From Brenneria alni (lineage in GTDB: Bacteria > Pseudomonadota > Gammaproteobacteria > Enterobacterales > Enterobacteriaceae), in assembly GCF_003666245.1 (NCBI RefSeq), contig NZ_MJLZ01000008.1, forward strand, positions 1 to 64,000: a stretch of 64,000 nt of DNA, given 5' to 3'. A program made the translations under genes and the position numbers. The notes beneath the pieces were generated by a model. The model had not been told where the DNA came from, searched no databases, and was given only the letters and a program-made list of their open reading frames with translations. Shown piece after piece: positions 9,201 through 19,500 of this stretch; within the stretch, counting starts at the first letter, position 1; each line of letters starts with the position of its first letter.

Positions 9201-10133
9201 TAAATCCAACCTGGCCAGGGCATCCGCTGTATCGCGGATTTCCCGCTCACCGCTCATAAAGATCAGGATATCGCCCGGCCCTTCGCGCCCCAGCTCCTCC
9301 ACTGCATCAAAAATAGCCTGTAGCTGATCGCGGTCGCTGTCTTCAGCATCCTCCACCACCTGACGATAACGTACATCAACCGGGTAAGTGCGCCCGGAAA
9401 CCTCAATGATGGGCGCATGATCAAAATGGCGCGAAAAACGCTGGGGATCGATGGTGGCAGAGGTGATAATCACTTTTAAATCAGGACGTTTTGGCAACAA
9501 TTGACGCAAATAGCCCAGAATAAAATCGATATTCAAACTGCGCTCGTGCGCCTCATCGATAATCAGGGTGTCGTACTGCATCAACAGGCGATCCTGCTGA
9601 ATTTCCGCCAGCAGAATACCGTCGGTCATCAGCTTCACCAACGTGTTGTCACCCACCTGATCATTAAAGCGAACCTTGTAACCCACGCACCCGCCCAGCG
9701 GCGTATCCAATTCCGCCGCAATGCGATCGGCTACCGTTCTGGCGGCCAGCCGGCGCGGCTGGGTATGGCCGATCAGCCCACGGACGCCCCGCCCTAATTC
9801 CAGACAGATCTTCGGTAGCTGTGTGGTCTTACCCGAACCGGTTTCCCCGGCGACGATGATCACCTGATGGTCGCACAGCGCCTTGAGGATATCGTCTTTT
9901 TTCTGGCTGACCGGCAGTTGTTCAGGGTAATTGATCGACGGGCAGCTCGCACGCCGGTTTTCCACTTTCTGGCGGGCAACGGCGATCTCACCTTCAATGT
10001 CTTGTGCGATAGCGGTTTGCGCCTGTGGGTTGCCAACTTTCGCTGCCCCTTGTAAACGACGGCGCAGACGTTGCTGATCGCGGAGCATTAACTCATTTAA
10101 CTGCGAAGATAATGCGTTGAGAGGTGATTTCAC
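6246..10133 (-). CDS. hrpA: ATP-dependent RNA helicase HrpA
   Basis: 1,295 residues, close to the usual 1,300. DEAH-box helicase with Walker A GETGSGKTTQ (about 96-105), DEAHERS, the SAT motif (ITSATID) and the RKGRCGR motif VI. The large C-terminal HrpA-specific region follows (about 700-1295). HrpA is a cytoplasmic helicase linked to rescue of stalled or collided ribosomes and to mRNA processing. It is transcribed away from azoR, with about 240 bases between their starts; hrpA next to azoR is the usual enteric arrangement. No frameshift is seen. Confidence 0.95.
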   Translation of the reverse strand: MKSPLNALSSQLNELMLRDQQRLRRRLQGAAKVGNPQAQTAIAQDIEGEIAVARQKVENRRASCPSINYPEQLPVSQKKDDILKALCDHQVIIVAGETGSGKTTQLPKICLELGRGVRGLIGHTQPRRLAARTVADRIAAELDTPLGGCVGYKVRFNDQVGDNTLVKLMTDGILLAEIQQDRLLMQYDTLIIDEAHERSLNIDFILGYLRQLLPKRPDLKVIITSATIDPQRFSRHFDHAPIIEVSGRTYPVDVRYRQVVEDAEDSDRDQLQAIFDAVEELGREGPGDILIFMSGEREIRDTADALARLDLPHTEILPLYARLSNQEQNRVFQSHHGRRIVLATNVAETSLTVPGIRYVIDPGTARISRYSFRTKVQRLPIEAISQASANQRKGRCGRVAAGVCIRLYSEQDFLSRPEFTDPEILRTNLASVILQMTALGLGDIAAFPFVEAPDKRNIQDGVRLLEELSAIQLAENGHYQLTPMGRQLAQLPIDPRLARMVLEARHSGCVREVMVITAALSIQDPRERPMDKKQASDEKHRRFADKESDFMAFVNLWDYLHEQQKALSSSQFRRLCRTDYLNYLRVREWQDIYTQLRQVVKELGLPVNSEPADYRSIHCALLTGLLSHIGQKDIEKQEFSGARNARFAIFPGSGLFKKPPKWTMVAELVETSRLWGRIAARIDPEWVEPLAQHLIKRSYSDPHWEKAQGTVMAQEKVTLFGLPIVAARKVNYSQVDPVLARELFIRHALVEGDWQTQHAFFRANLKLLAEVEELENKSRRRDILVDDETLFAFYDQRLPHDIISARHFDNWWKTASRQDADLLNFEKSMLIKDGADNVSALDYPNFWHQGNLKLRLSYQFEPGTDADGVTVHIPLPILNQVREAGFEWQIPGVRRELIIALIKSLPKPMRRNFVPAPNYAEAFLARATPLERGLLDALERELRLMTGVTVPRDEWQWEQVPDHLKITFRVLDEKNRTLREGKDLNALKERLKDNVQQTLSAVADSGLEQRGLHVWSFGSLPDCYEQKRGGYSVKAYPALVDEKDSVAIRLFDTPHQQQQVMRQGLRRLLLLNIPSPIKYLHEKLPNKAKLGLYFNPYGKVLDLIDDCIACAVDKLISEFCGPVWQEEAFRRLHEKVRAELNASVVDIARQVEQILTAVFAINKRLKGRVDMAMALALSDIKSQLGGLVFRGFVTANGWQRLPDVMRYLQAIDRRLEKLAQDVHRDRAQMLKVEHVQQAWRQWWNKLPAERRDDDEVKAVRWMIEELRVSYFAQQLGTPFPISDKRILQAMEQVAS

Positions 10134-10364
10134 GTTGCTATTCCTTAATACTTTTTGCTATGGCGGAATGTCGGCACGCCCTTATTTTTCGGCGGGCATG
10201 GTAGCACATCGACGGTCGCGGCTCTAACCAGCGATACCGAATCCTTGTTCAATAAAATCGAACAATGTGCTCGAAATATTGCACTTTCAACCGACTTATC
10301 AGGCGAATAAGATGTGACTCATCAGGGGGGCGACTCATCAATCTGTCCCAATCTCAATAAATAA

Positions 10365-10979
<615 letters not shown>

Positions 10980-11030
10980 CCTAAAAGAGTCATCATTACT
11001 ACCTTGGTATTAATTTTTGTGTCTGGCTGT

Positions 11031-11267
11031 TTATTGCGCGCCCTGCGGCGCGCTTTTCTTTATCGCTTCACCTGTCGCGTTTTCTGATTTTTCCAGCAGT
11101 TGTGTAGCATCTTTATCCGCCTTGATATAAATCTCATGATCGATTTTGACATTCATATTGATGGTTATCGGCTCTTTGGACGCGGCCACTTCTATTCGCG
11201 GTACACATCCTGCCAGTAAAAACACAGCGCCGAGCGTTGCCTTCGATGCATACAGATTTTTCATCAT
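11031..11267 (-). CDS. ynbE: Lipoprotein YnbE with an altered C-terminus
   Basis: 78 residues. A lipoprotein signal (LLAGC, lipid-modified Cys near 21) leads to PRIEVAASKEPITINMNVKIDHEIYIKADKD, almost identical to enteric YnbE. YnbE is an outer-membrane lipoprotein that joins the AsmA-like protein YdbH to form an intermembrane lipid-transport bridge. Escherichia coli YnbE has 61 residues. Here a tail ENATGEAIKKSAPQGAQ follows, and its last codons lie within the terminator of the convergent azoR gene. The third gene of the operon, ydbL, is absent. This suggests a deletion that fused the end of ynbE to the azoR downstream region. Confidence 0.88.
   Translation of the reverse strand: MMKNLYASKATLGAVFLLAGCVPRIEVAASKEPITINMNVKIDHEIYIKADKDATQLLEKSENATGEAIKKSAPQGAQ
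11036..11061 (+). terminator. Intrinsic terminator of azoR, overlapping the ynbE 3' end
   Basis: GCGCGCC-CTGC-GGCGCGC followed by TTTTCTTT on the + strand, 57 bases after the azoR stop. The stem also encodes the last residues of the convergent YnbE. Confidence 0.75.
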
Positions 11268-11279
11268 CCTATCCTGCCT

Positions 11280-13868
11280 TTATTCATTCGCCTGCTGCTC
11301 CAGCGTATCCTGCAAATTATCGCCAAAACGTAAACTGCGCCATAGCTGGAAGATATTCTCCTGATGACTGTAATTGAGTATCACCTGCGTGTCGGCACTG
11401 AGTGTAGGATTTTTCCCCTGAATCTGCGAGGTAAGCGATAACGTCCCCTGATTATTCAGCTCAACCGTTGCATAGGAACGGCCAATTTCCAGATAACGCA
11501 GCCAGTTGATTGCCGCTCCGCTGGCCATATTTTTACCTTCGAGATCATCGGCCATTTGTTTGTCCAGCCGCAACGTCAGGAAGCGATCGTTGCTAAACCG
11601 ACCGCCCTGAATCAACATTTGCCGGTGGTTAAAATTCAGCGGTAATACCCCGCTCACCCGTCCAGATATCGCAAGTTGTTTCAATTTCAATAACGTCAAC
11701 AGTTCGCTGAGTTCCACGCTTTCCACATTTAATAATGCCGCCTCCCGCTGTGGCCAGCGCAATGCGGAAAGGCTGATATGCCCGCGTAATACATCCATAC
11801 TGGCCTGCGACATCGTCAGTGGCTGTCTTTCGCTGTAAGGATAAAACCCATGCAGATCGACACGGATATTGGTCATGGTGAACAGGTTATCCAGGCTCTC
11901 AATGCGCAGCGTGGCTGGCTGTTTCACGCCTAATTGCCAATGTTGATCCTGAAGACGATAAGGAAGAATAAAGTTAACCCCGCTGACCTCACCGTCCTGC
12001 AACCACAGGCCGCCATTTTTCACTACCCAGTGTCCGCCTGCGCGGAAGCCTTCCCCGCGGGCCGCAGAAAAAGCCGATTGGGCGTAAAACTGCCCGGCAC
12101 GGATATTCATTTTCAATCGGGGAGACAGTAGCGGCTGAAATACTTTCAACGGTTGTTGCGGCCACCATGCGCCACCCCGCAGGCGCTCCCCATCCCAGCG
12201 TCCGCGCAGCGCAACCGGGCCAATATCCTGCGCCCGCAGTTGTCCTTGCCATAGAAAATCGCCGGGATCGCGCCCTTGCAGCTTAAGCGTCAACAGTGAC
12301 GGCGGAAGATAACCACCGTTACTGAAATCCACCTGTTGCGCCGCAAGCTGTAAGGCCCCCTGAAAATTTGCCCCCGATCGGTCACGCTGCCAGCGCACGG
12401 GTTCGGCGATCGAAAGCCGTGGCCGATGCACCCTCACTAACCCATAGCGCAGTTGATCCAGCCCGCTGGAAAGCTGGTCGATCTCAATAAGGGTATCCTG
12501 CCAGCGACCACGGCCGGCAACATCCCATTTCCCTTTTAGTGGCGGCAGTTGTCCACTGCCCCAGTAGCGCCATTGCCACTGTCCTTTATCCGGCCAGAAG
12601 TCTTGCGCCTTGCCATCAAGATGCAGATTAAATCGCCCCCAATAGACGTCCCGCGCTTTAACAATTGCCTGTAAACGACCATTAACCCCCGTGGCGCCGA
12701 CCCGTAACCCGGCCAACGGCCAGCGGGCTTCTTCAAGCCGTAGCTGTGGCGTCAGCCTTCCCCAGGCCCGTAACAACGCGCCCGGTAAAATAGACAATTC
12801 AGGATTTAACACCGAGCCTTGGATCATGCCCGGGAGTGATGCCGTCAACGAAACATCCGACAGGTTAGCCTGGCCGGTCAACTGGAATCGCAACGCGCTG
12901 TTTATCAGCCCCAGATTGCCCGGCCCCAATACCAGCACCGCGTTGGCTTTACCGTTATGCCCCTGCGTTAACATGTTCATACGCGCATCAATACGGGTTT
13001 TATCCAGCCCATTGCGCCAGTTTTGCAGTGTGATGGATACCTGTCCGGAGAGGGGTTGCGTGGCATAAGGCCAGCGCCAGAAACCATCATTCACCTGAAT
13101 GGTTTCGTCAGTTAGCCGCCACGGTAACGACACCAAAGGTTGGTTGTCGCCGTCTGCATTCAGCGAAAATTCACCCTGCTTGCCTTGCCAGCGTAATAGC
13201 ACAGAGAGAGGTTCCTGGGTTTGCCCGCTATCAAGATGACCTGTTAATCTTCCCTGTACGGGTGGCTGCGACAACGTATCAGCCAAATCCATCTCCCCGC
13301 TGACCTGTAACCGGGAATAACCTGCCGGGGTAGCCAACATACCGTCTCGCAATACCAGGTGCTGATTTTTCAATTCGGCCTGAAAAGCCAGCTGATCGCC
13401 CTGATAATGGAGTATTTGTTGCCTGTGACCATCGGTACTTAACTGCACCTGCCCGGCATAATCCTGCCAGGGTTGCAGGATAAATTGATCGATGGTGATA
13501 TCTGCCGCAGGCAGACGCTGTTGCCACTGAGAGAGTTGCGCGGGTGCAGCGTGATTATTTGCAGGCAATAGCGACAGACAGTCGCTATCCAGCGTAACGA
13601 CGTCCATACCGACACGCCACCGGCCTGACTGTCGATGCAGCGAGATGTCACGCACATTAAGCAACGGACAGTCACCCACCTTCAGACTAAAACCATCACT
13701 TTGCAGCCCCCGATTATGCCAGCCTGGAGAGGAATGCAGCGTGAAGCTAATCTGTGGCGGCAGCCAGAGAGCCAGCAGCCGTGGTAACCACCGGGGCAGT
13801 GTCCACCATGATACGACCAACAACAGAAGTACCAGTACCAAGCCTATAAGTGAGTATTTTTTAATCAT
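11280..13868 (-). CDS. ydbH: AsmA-like intermembrane phospholipid transport protein YdbH
   Basis: 862 residues (about 880 in Escherichia coli). A single N-terminal membrane anchor (SLIGLVLVLLLLVVSWWTL, about 5-25) precedes a long, Trp- and Gln-rich, mostly beta periplasmic region ending in the DUF748/AsmA-like C-terminal part. It should form a periplasm-spanning groove for phospholipids with YnbE at the outer membrane. It is followed by ynbE after 12 bases, one operon. The chaperone-like partner YdbL is missing here. Confidence 0.92.
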   Translation of the reverse strand: MIKKYSLIGLVLVLLLLVVSWWTLPRWLPRLLALWLPPQISFTLHSSPGWHNRGLQSDGFSLKVGDCPLLNVRDISLHRQSGRWRVGMDVVTLDSDCLSLLPANNHAAPAQLSQWQQRLPAADITIDQFILQPWQDYAGQVQLSTDGHRQQILHYQGDQLAFQAELKNQHLVLRDGMLATPAGYSRLQVSGEMDLADTLSQPPVQGRLTGHLDSGQTQEPLSVLLRWQGKQGEFSLNADGDNQPLVSLPWRLTDETIQVNDGFWRWPYATQPLSGQVSITLQNWRNGLDKTRIDARMNMLTQGHNGKANAVLVLGPGNLGLINSALRFQLTGQANLSDVSLTASLPGMIQGSVLNPELSILPGALLRAWGRLTPQLRLEEARWPLAGLRVGATGVNGRLQAIVKARDVYWGRFNLHLDGKAQDFWPDKGQWQWRYWGSGQLPPLKGKWDVAGRGRWQDTLIEIDQLSSGLDQLRYGLVRVHRPRLSIAEPVRWQRDRSGANFQGALQLAAQQVDFSNGGYLPPSLLTLKLQGRDPGDFLWQGQLRAQDIGPVALRGRWDGERLRGGAWWPQQPLKVFQPLLSPRLKMNIRAGQFYAQSAFSAARGEGFRAGGHWVVKNGGLWLQDGEVSGVNFILPYRLQDQHWQLGVKQPATLRIESLDNLFTMTNIRVDLHGFYPYSERQPLTMSQASMDVLRGHISLSALRWPQREAALLNVESVELSELLTLLKLKQLAISGRVSGVLPLNFNHRQMLIQGGRFSNDRFLTLRLDKQMADDLEGKNMASGAAINWLRYLEIGRSYATVELNNQGTLSLTSQIQGKNPTLSADTQVILNYSHQENIFQLWRSLRFGDNLQDTLEQQANE

Positions 13869-14046
13869 TAGTGGATGTTAAGGATCCTATTCAGGCCAGA
13901 GAGCATGTGGCGCACCGTTCTATTATTATGGATGAATTATTTATCCTTACTTCATATTCTCAAGCTGTTATTGTTAGTCGGGCAACAGTTTGTCTGTTCA
14001 GTATTTTCTGATAGCTTAACCTAAGTATTTTGCGGAGAAACACGCT

Positions 14047-15039
14047 ATGAAACTGGCAGTTTACAGTACCAAACAATATGACCGTAAATATTTAGAGCAG
14101 GTCAACCAGCAGTTTGGCTATCAGATAGAGTTTTTTGATTTCATGCTGACGGCACGCACCGCGAAAACAGCGGACGGCTGCCAGGCGGTGTGCATTTTTG
14201 TTAACGATGACGGCAGTCGTAACGTGTTGACCGAACTGGCGCAACTCGGCGTAAAAACGGTGGCGCTGCGCTGCGCCGGTTTCAATAACGTCGATCTCGA
14301 TGCCGCCAAACAACTGGGGATAAAAGTGGTTCGGGTTCCGGCTTATTCACCGGAAGCGGTTGCCGAACATGCTGTCGGAATGATGCTGTGCCTTAACCGT
14401 CGCATTCATCGCGCTTATCAACGTACCCGTGATGCGAATTTTTCACTGGAAGGGTTGATTGGCTTCAATATGCACAACCGAACCGCCGGTATTATCGGCA
14501 CCGGGAAAATCGGTATCGCGGCGATGCGTATCCTTAAAGGATTTGGTATGCGCCTGCTGGCGTTTGATCCCTACCCTAATCCTCAGGCGCTTGAACTGGG
14601 CGCTGATTATGTGGATCTGAAAACCCTTTACGCCCGTTCGGATGTGATTTCACTACACTGCCCGCTGACGCCGGAAAACCATCATCTACTTAATCAGGCC
14701 GCCTTTTCACAGATGAAAACCGGGGTAATGATCGTCAATACCAGCCGGGGGGGATTAATTGATTCACAGGCGGCCATTGATGCGCTGAAACAGCAGAAGA
14801 TCGGGGCGCTGGGCATGGACGTCTATGAGAACGAACGCGACCTGTTTTTTGCCGATAAATCTAACGACGTTATTCAGGACGATGTTTTCCGTCGTTTGTC
14901 TGCCTGTCATAACGTGTTGTTTACCGGGCATCAGGCATTCCTGACCGAAGAAGCCCTGACCAGTATTTCACAAACCACGCTGCAAAACCTGCATCAGATA
15001 AGCCGGGATGAAGACTGCCCTAATCTATTGAATCCCTAA
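14047..15039 (+). CDS. ldhA: D-lactate dehydrogenase (fermentative)
   Basis: 330 residues, as expected. Converts pyruvate and NADH to D-lactate in fermentation. D-isomer 2-hydroxyacid dehydrogenase fold: NAD-binding GTGKIGIAAMRI (about 152-163), the signature VNTSRGGLIDSQAA with the substrate-binding Arg, the catalytic Glu in YENERDLF, and His in TGHQAFLT. GCGGAG stands before the ATG. It is divergent from ydbH, as in Escherichia coli. Confidence 0.95.
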   Translation: MKLAVYSTKQYDRKYLEQVNQQFGYQIEFFDFMLTARTAKTADGCQAVCIFVNDDGSRNVLTELAQLGVKTVALRCAGFNNVDLDAAKQLGIKVVRVPAYSPEAVAEHAVGMMLCLNRRIHRAYQRTRDANFSLEGLIGFNMHNRTAGIIGTGKIGIAAMRILKGFGMRLLAFDPYPNPQALELGADYVDLKTLYARSDVISLHCPLTPENHHLLNQAAFSQMKTGVMIVNTSRGGLIDSQAAIDALKQQKIGALGMDVYENERDLFFADKSNDVIQDDVFRRLSACHNVLFTGHQAFLTEEALTSISQTTLQNLHQISRDEDCPNLLNP

Positions 15040-15083
15040 GCCAATATCGCTCTCCCTGCGGCAGTCTAGTGCTTACGCAGGGA

Positions 15084-15371
15084 TCAGCCGGCCGGACAGG
15101 TCCCATTCATCAATGACCGTTCATCACAACGTTTGCCATTGGCCAGTTGGCAGGTTCCCACATTGGCGCCATTTAATTGTCTGGATAACGCCATCGTTCC
15201 CCCCATTAATGAACAGCTAACATCAGCAGGCGAATTGCTTTTTAACAACGCAACAGCATTATCGTTATAAAATGCACGATCCTGCTGATTTACGGCAGTG
15301 GTTTTTTCACTATTGCTGCAACCAGATAGTACGAGGACAACCACAGTGAATAACCATTGATACACTTTCAT
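15084..15371 (-). CDS. ydbJ: DUF333 lipoprotein (YdbJ-like)
   Basis: 95 residues from the ATG at 15371, which has GGAG seven bases upstream. The signal peptide ends VLVLSGC (lipobox). The mature part carries the DUF333 pattern (NSPADVSCSLMGGTMALSRQ ... GTCQLANGKRCDERSLMNGTC) with paired cysteines. YdbJ is a DUF333 lipoprotein near hslJ/ldhA in Escherichia coli, which matches this position. It is the last host gene before the prophage. Confidence 0.78.
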   Translation of the reverse strand: MKVYQWLFTVVVLVLSGCSNSEKTTAVNQQDRAFYNDNAVALLKSNSPADVSCSLMGGTMALSRQLNGANVGTCQLANGKRCDERSLMNGTCPAG

Positions 15372-15876
15372 TCTCTGGCTCCGGTACGTTTGCAATAACG
15401 GGAAGGGTTAATTAATTTGCACTACTTTATTTACCACAGCTTATTTCACCGTCACACTGATAAATCACCGTATGCGGCATAAGATCAAAGAATAGCGTCG
15501 GGATAAAGGCGCGGCGAGCAAGAAAAGGTAAAATACCGCCGAATACGATAAATCCTTCTGGTATTCAACCGCGCAATCCGTACCATACTGACGATAACCT
15601 GCGCCGCGCATTTCATGCAGCGGCGTTCGCTTTGTTCACTGTTAATTGTGCTTACAGTAAGAGATGCCCGTGGTCAGTCAAAAACAACAATACAATCTCA
15701 ACAAGCCTCACTCCCAAATATAAATAATTGAAAATATTATATTTTGTTTATATTTCAGAGTGTTGACTAATAATTCTCATCACCATAAGTTACCTTGTGC
15801 ACCCCAAAAAATGCCCCTTTTTTGCCCTTTCCCCTTTATTTTGCCCCTAAATTTGCCCCTAAAATTAAGGATATTT
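15372..15876. other. Gene-poor host/prophage junction, candidate attL
   Basis: About 500 bases without a convincing gene. The first part has host-like composition and may hold a worn-out minus-strand coding remnant (about 15470-15640). From about 15690 the sequence becomes AT-rich. Since the genes after 15877 look like prophage cargo, the left attachment site probably lies here. The exact core cannot be set without the right end. Confidence 0.4.
15811..15860. repeat. Repeated TTTGCCCCT motifs, possible integrase arm sites
   Basis: TGCCCC occurs at 812, 842 and 854 (plus tgccct at 823 and cccc at 831) in a T-rich setting, with spacings of about 11-19 bases. Short direct repeats next to a core are typical of arm-type binding sites of tyrosine integrases. 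Position at the prophage edge fits; the function is inferred. Confidence 0.35.
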
Positions 15877-16089
15877 ATGTCATCCACCGCCTTCATCATC
15901 TGCCTGATTCTGGCTGCCGTTATGATCACCATTCACCCAGTGTTTTCAGTCCCGTTCATCATCGCCGCTTTTCTGATAACCGGTAAGTGTCGAATGGATC
16001 TGAATAGCAACACCAGCATTATCCTGGGCGTAACCGGTTTTCTGCTTTTTCTGACACTTATCATGTGCATCAGAAGCTGGTTACGATAG
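15877..16089 (+). CDS. Small membrane protein, 70 residues
   Basis: Starts at the ATG at 15877 after TAAGGA. Two strongly hydrophobic segments (about 4-36 and 46-67) are joined by a short polar loop (TGKCRMDLNSN). No family recognised. It lies at the extreme left of the prophage on the strand opposite to the late genes, as lysogenic cargo often does. A decayed partial copy of the same gene is seen at 16430-16541. Confidence 0.6.
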   Translation: MSSTAFIICLILAAVMITIHPVFSVPFIIAAFLITGKCRMDLNSNTSIILGVTGFLLFLTLIMCIRSWLR

Positions 16090-16139
16090 AATATCTTCGC
16101 AAAGCAATTGATTTATAAATAATATATAGGGAAATTAAT

Positions 16140-16379
16140 ATGAAATACCTTTTACTCATTCCTGTTCTTTTATTGACTACCGCATGCACAACTGTCTATA
16201 ACCCGGCCACCTGTTGGGGAAGAATAGAAATAGGGAGGCATGTCTACGATCAGCCTATATATGAGCAGCGAGACGGTTTTTATGAAAAAGAATACCTTGT
16301 AGGTGATGCTTTTAAATATACATGGGTTGAGAAACATGAGTTCAAAGACTTGTCTGACTGCGAGGGTAAGTTTAATTAG
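16140..16379 (+). CDS. Small lipoprotein, 79 residues
   Basis: Signal peptide with lipobox LLTTAC (Cys16), then a short mature part with two further Cys and many aromatic residues (IYEQRDGFYEKEYLVGDAFKYTW). AGGGA precedes the start. No family recognised. It follows the small membrane gene by 50 bases in the same direction, so the two may share a transcript expressed in the lysogen. A hairpin (16400-16420, CCAGGGAT/ATCCCTGG) follows. Confidence 0.65.
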   Translation: MKYLLLIPVLLLTTACTTVYNPATCWGRIEIGRHVYDQPIYEQRDGFYEKEYLVGDAFKYTWVEKHEFKDLSDCEGKFN

Positions 16380-16429
16380 CCTGACCATGCCGAATTCCGC
16401 CAGGGATGTAAAATCCCTGGTTTGGTCAT

Positions 16430-16541
16430 GATTCATCCTGTGTTTTCGTCTCTTTTGTTAACACCGCGCTACTGATAACCGGTACATGCCGAATGATTCT
16501 GGATAGCAACACCAGTTTCATCCTCGTCATTACCGGTTTAA
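16430..16541 (+). pseudogene. Decayed partial duplicate of the 15877 membrane gene
   Basis: Stretches such as ctgataaccggta, gatagcaacaccag and attaccggttt recur in the same order and spacing as in 15926-16042 (second half of the 70-residue membrane gene). The frame is broken and no start exists. The lipoprotein gene lies between the two copies, which points to an old tandem duplication. Confidence 0.6.
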
Positions 16542-16590
16542 TGACACCACCTGGACACTCGATAATTTATTACAGGTCGCTTCTTAGTGT

Positions 16591-19500
16591 TCAGTCAAAA
16601 TACGGGTTAACCCGTTCCACTGCCAGTTGAACCAGCTTGTTCCTCTTTGCCATCAGGCGATCAATCCTTTCCCTCTTCTGCTCAGACGTTAAGATGCGGT
16701 CAGCGCGGGTAAGCTCAATCTGAGCATTGAGTTGTTTCACCTGCTTCTGCGTCGCCGTCAGCGCCCTGCGTTGCGACAGTTTCCCCTTGTTTTCCTGCAA
16801 CAACTCATTGGCATTATCCTGGCGCCCCTGTTTTCGGTAATCATTAATCGTGCTGTTGATCTGGTTAGCCTGAGTCATCATCCGGTAAAAGTCTTCGGTG
16901 AACTGTGTGGACTTGGCCGGATCAGAACCGCGAGCGAATGCTTTAATGACGGGCATTTCGTCAAGGCGCAGTGAGGGTGACTCGCCGCTATCTCCCAAAT
17001 TACGCATTACAATGTTTGTCGCCCCAAGTATGTAGGCTCCCAACGTACCGGTATAACCGGTAATGATGTGATCCAGCATCTTAGGTGACAAATTAGTGGC
17101 TTCTCCAATCTCGCGCATAAGCAGACTGGTTTGGTCGTTATAGCGAGCCCCGGCAATCAGGTTGCTATCTGCCATGTTCTCAATCGGCCCGCCTTTGAAG
17201 AAGTCATAATTGACATAGGCTTCCGCGATCGGCATAGCAACTTGCGGAATTGGGTTAAACGCCATCGTTTCAATGAAATTATGGGCTACCAACTTGCCGA
17301 ATTTGGCCGGACTGTCCTTACTACCCAAAGCGCGAACAAAGCGCTCCGGTATCGTCGCGGAAAGCAAACCTAACTCGAATGGCTTCGGGACTCGCCAGTG
17401 TTGATCGCCTGTCCAGAAATGCCAGTAGGTATCCTTATCCCAATCGGGCAACTCCTCGTACTCTTTTCGATCCCAGTTAAGCGCCAACAATGCCAGTGAC
17501 GCGGCCATAATGTAGCTGCTGCGCTTTAACACCTCTTGAGGATTATCTTTTATTGCCCGACTCAGTTTGCTTAACCCCTGCATCCTGGCATTAAAGAATG
17601 GCAACATATCGCTGAGGTTAATCATTAAATTGCTGGCCCCCATCATGCTGAAGTCCATCAAATCGCGGGATTCAAACGCTGCCTGCGCCCTGCTCTTGCC
17701 TGCTTTAATCGCGGCGTCATAAGTGGCAATGCGGTTGGCATTCTCGGCCCCTTCACTGACCTTCTTGTATTTTTCCATCGCCCAGCCGACCTTATCCATC
17801 GCCTCTTTACTACTTCGCACAATGGACGATTCAAATTCACGAATCTGGCTATCGTTATATCCCTTACGGCGTAGAACTTTGCGAATACTGGAGGCGGTGC
17901 CAGCCGGATCATACACATTGGAGTAACCACCGCCGAATGTCGCGCCGGCGAACATCATATCCACCAGCGTGTCGTCTGTGCTCATGGCTTTTTTCAGACC
18001 TTTCAACGAATCTAGGCCAAGCCTGAAGCCATCCTTGTTAATGGCCCATGAATGAATAGCATCACGAACAAAGTTGCGGATGATAAAATCCGGCATAGCC
18101 GTGGTGCCGATGGTTAGTACCCGTTTGGCCTGCCGTGCTGCTCTCATAAACAGTGAATTGCTGCGCTCCAGGTCAATCATGGTGAAAGCACGGTACAAAT
18201 CCGGGTCATTGATGCGGGCAAGCTGCTCTTTACCGTCAACGAAAACCTTTACCGTGTCTTTCTTCAGGCGCTGATAGTCGATCTGGTTGGGATTCTCGAT
18301 AATGTCGATTACCCCGGTATCCCCCAGATTGACGACCGAACGGCGCATGGCCTCATTCTTCATTGAAGCATCAACAGATTTCGCAACATAGTTAAACAGG
18401 TTTTCAATCGGGTCTTTAATGGTGAGATCAGAGCCTTTCAGCTTGCGGATCGTGCTGCTCTGATTGGCAATTCCGCGTGTCGTCCAGGGGCCATGCGTTT
18501 CACCGTTTTCGGCCTCACGATAGTAAGGTAAATACCAGGCATCCTCCCACATGGCCCGACTTTCTGGATCTATCAGCCCCATATCCTGCTGCAAGTCGAT
18601 AATGGACTTGATGAACGCATCGTATTTTTTCTTCTGCTCCGCAAACAATTTTTCATTGCCGCGATTCAGAGACTTCATGTAGGTAATTTCATCAGCGGTG
18701 AAGTTATTTTCCCTGCCCTCCGCCATCAGGCGTTCGGAGCGGTGGCCAGCGATCCATTTGAGGAAATTTTCTCGATGGTTGCCGAGCCCATCCAGAATGC
18801 CTATAAGTGAGTCAGCTTTTCCGGTGCCGGGGATACGTTCAGTAATGCCCTCGGTTTTGTTGTAACGCACCAGACCATGTTCCAGAACAGCAGCGGTCAC
18901 CGATCTAGATCCCGCAGACATACGCGCCGCCGTGTAGCCGGAAACAGTCGCATCTGATTTACCGACCGCATCCTCGGCATATTTTAGCGGCGCCAGGCCG
19001 TCAAAGGTTTTGGTATTCAACTTGCGGAAGGTTTCTTGCCACCATTGTTTAAGCTCCGTCTTATCCTTGTCGGTCGCTATCTGATAGAAGTCTTTGGCTT
19101 TATCAAACCAGCCTTTTTCGACGTTGAAGCCCATTTTCCGGGAGGTTTCAGCATCCATTGCAGGATTACCGGAGCGTGAATAGAGCGTCTTGTTCTTGCG
19201 GATATCGTCGGAAGAGAGTATATTTTGACCTGATTCTGCGGGGTCGCCCTCCTTGGGCAATTGGAGCCCCTGCGAGTATCGGCGACTGGCAGAATCGGAA
19301 CCCTGGTAAGAACGCTCCTCCTTGGGCAATTGGAGCCCTATGGATAGAGGGTTACCAGGGTTTTCTTTTTCCCGGCGATATAGCGCCAGACCTTCCCGTT
19401 CCATCGTGTTAATTTTCTTCCCTTCTTCGGTTCCGTAAACAGACGCAATACGATTGATCTCCATATGCTGACGCACCGCATTCATGTGGACGGCAGACAG

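Noticed and set aside
11989..12252. Frames within ydbH on both strands
   Set aside because: High GC third-position shadows inside a well-supported gene.
15470..15640. Possible minus-strand coding remnant near the junction
   Set aside because: No start or recognisable protein motif; kept only as a remark in the junction entry.
19250..19350. Duplicated ccttgggcaattggagccc inside the large polyvalent gene, looked at as a possible regulatory repeat
   Set aside because: In frame and encodes GLQLPKE twice; simplest reading is a short protein repeat.
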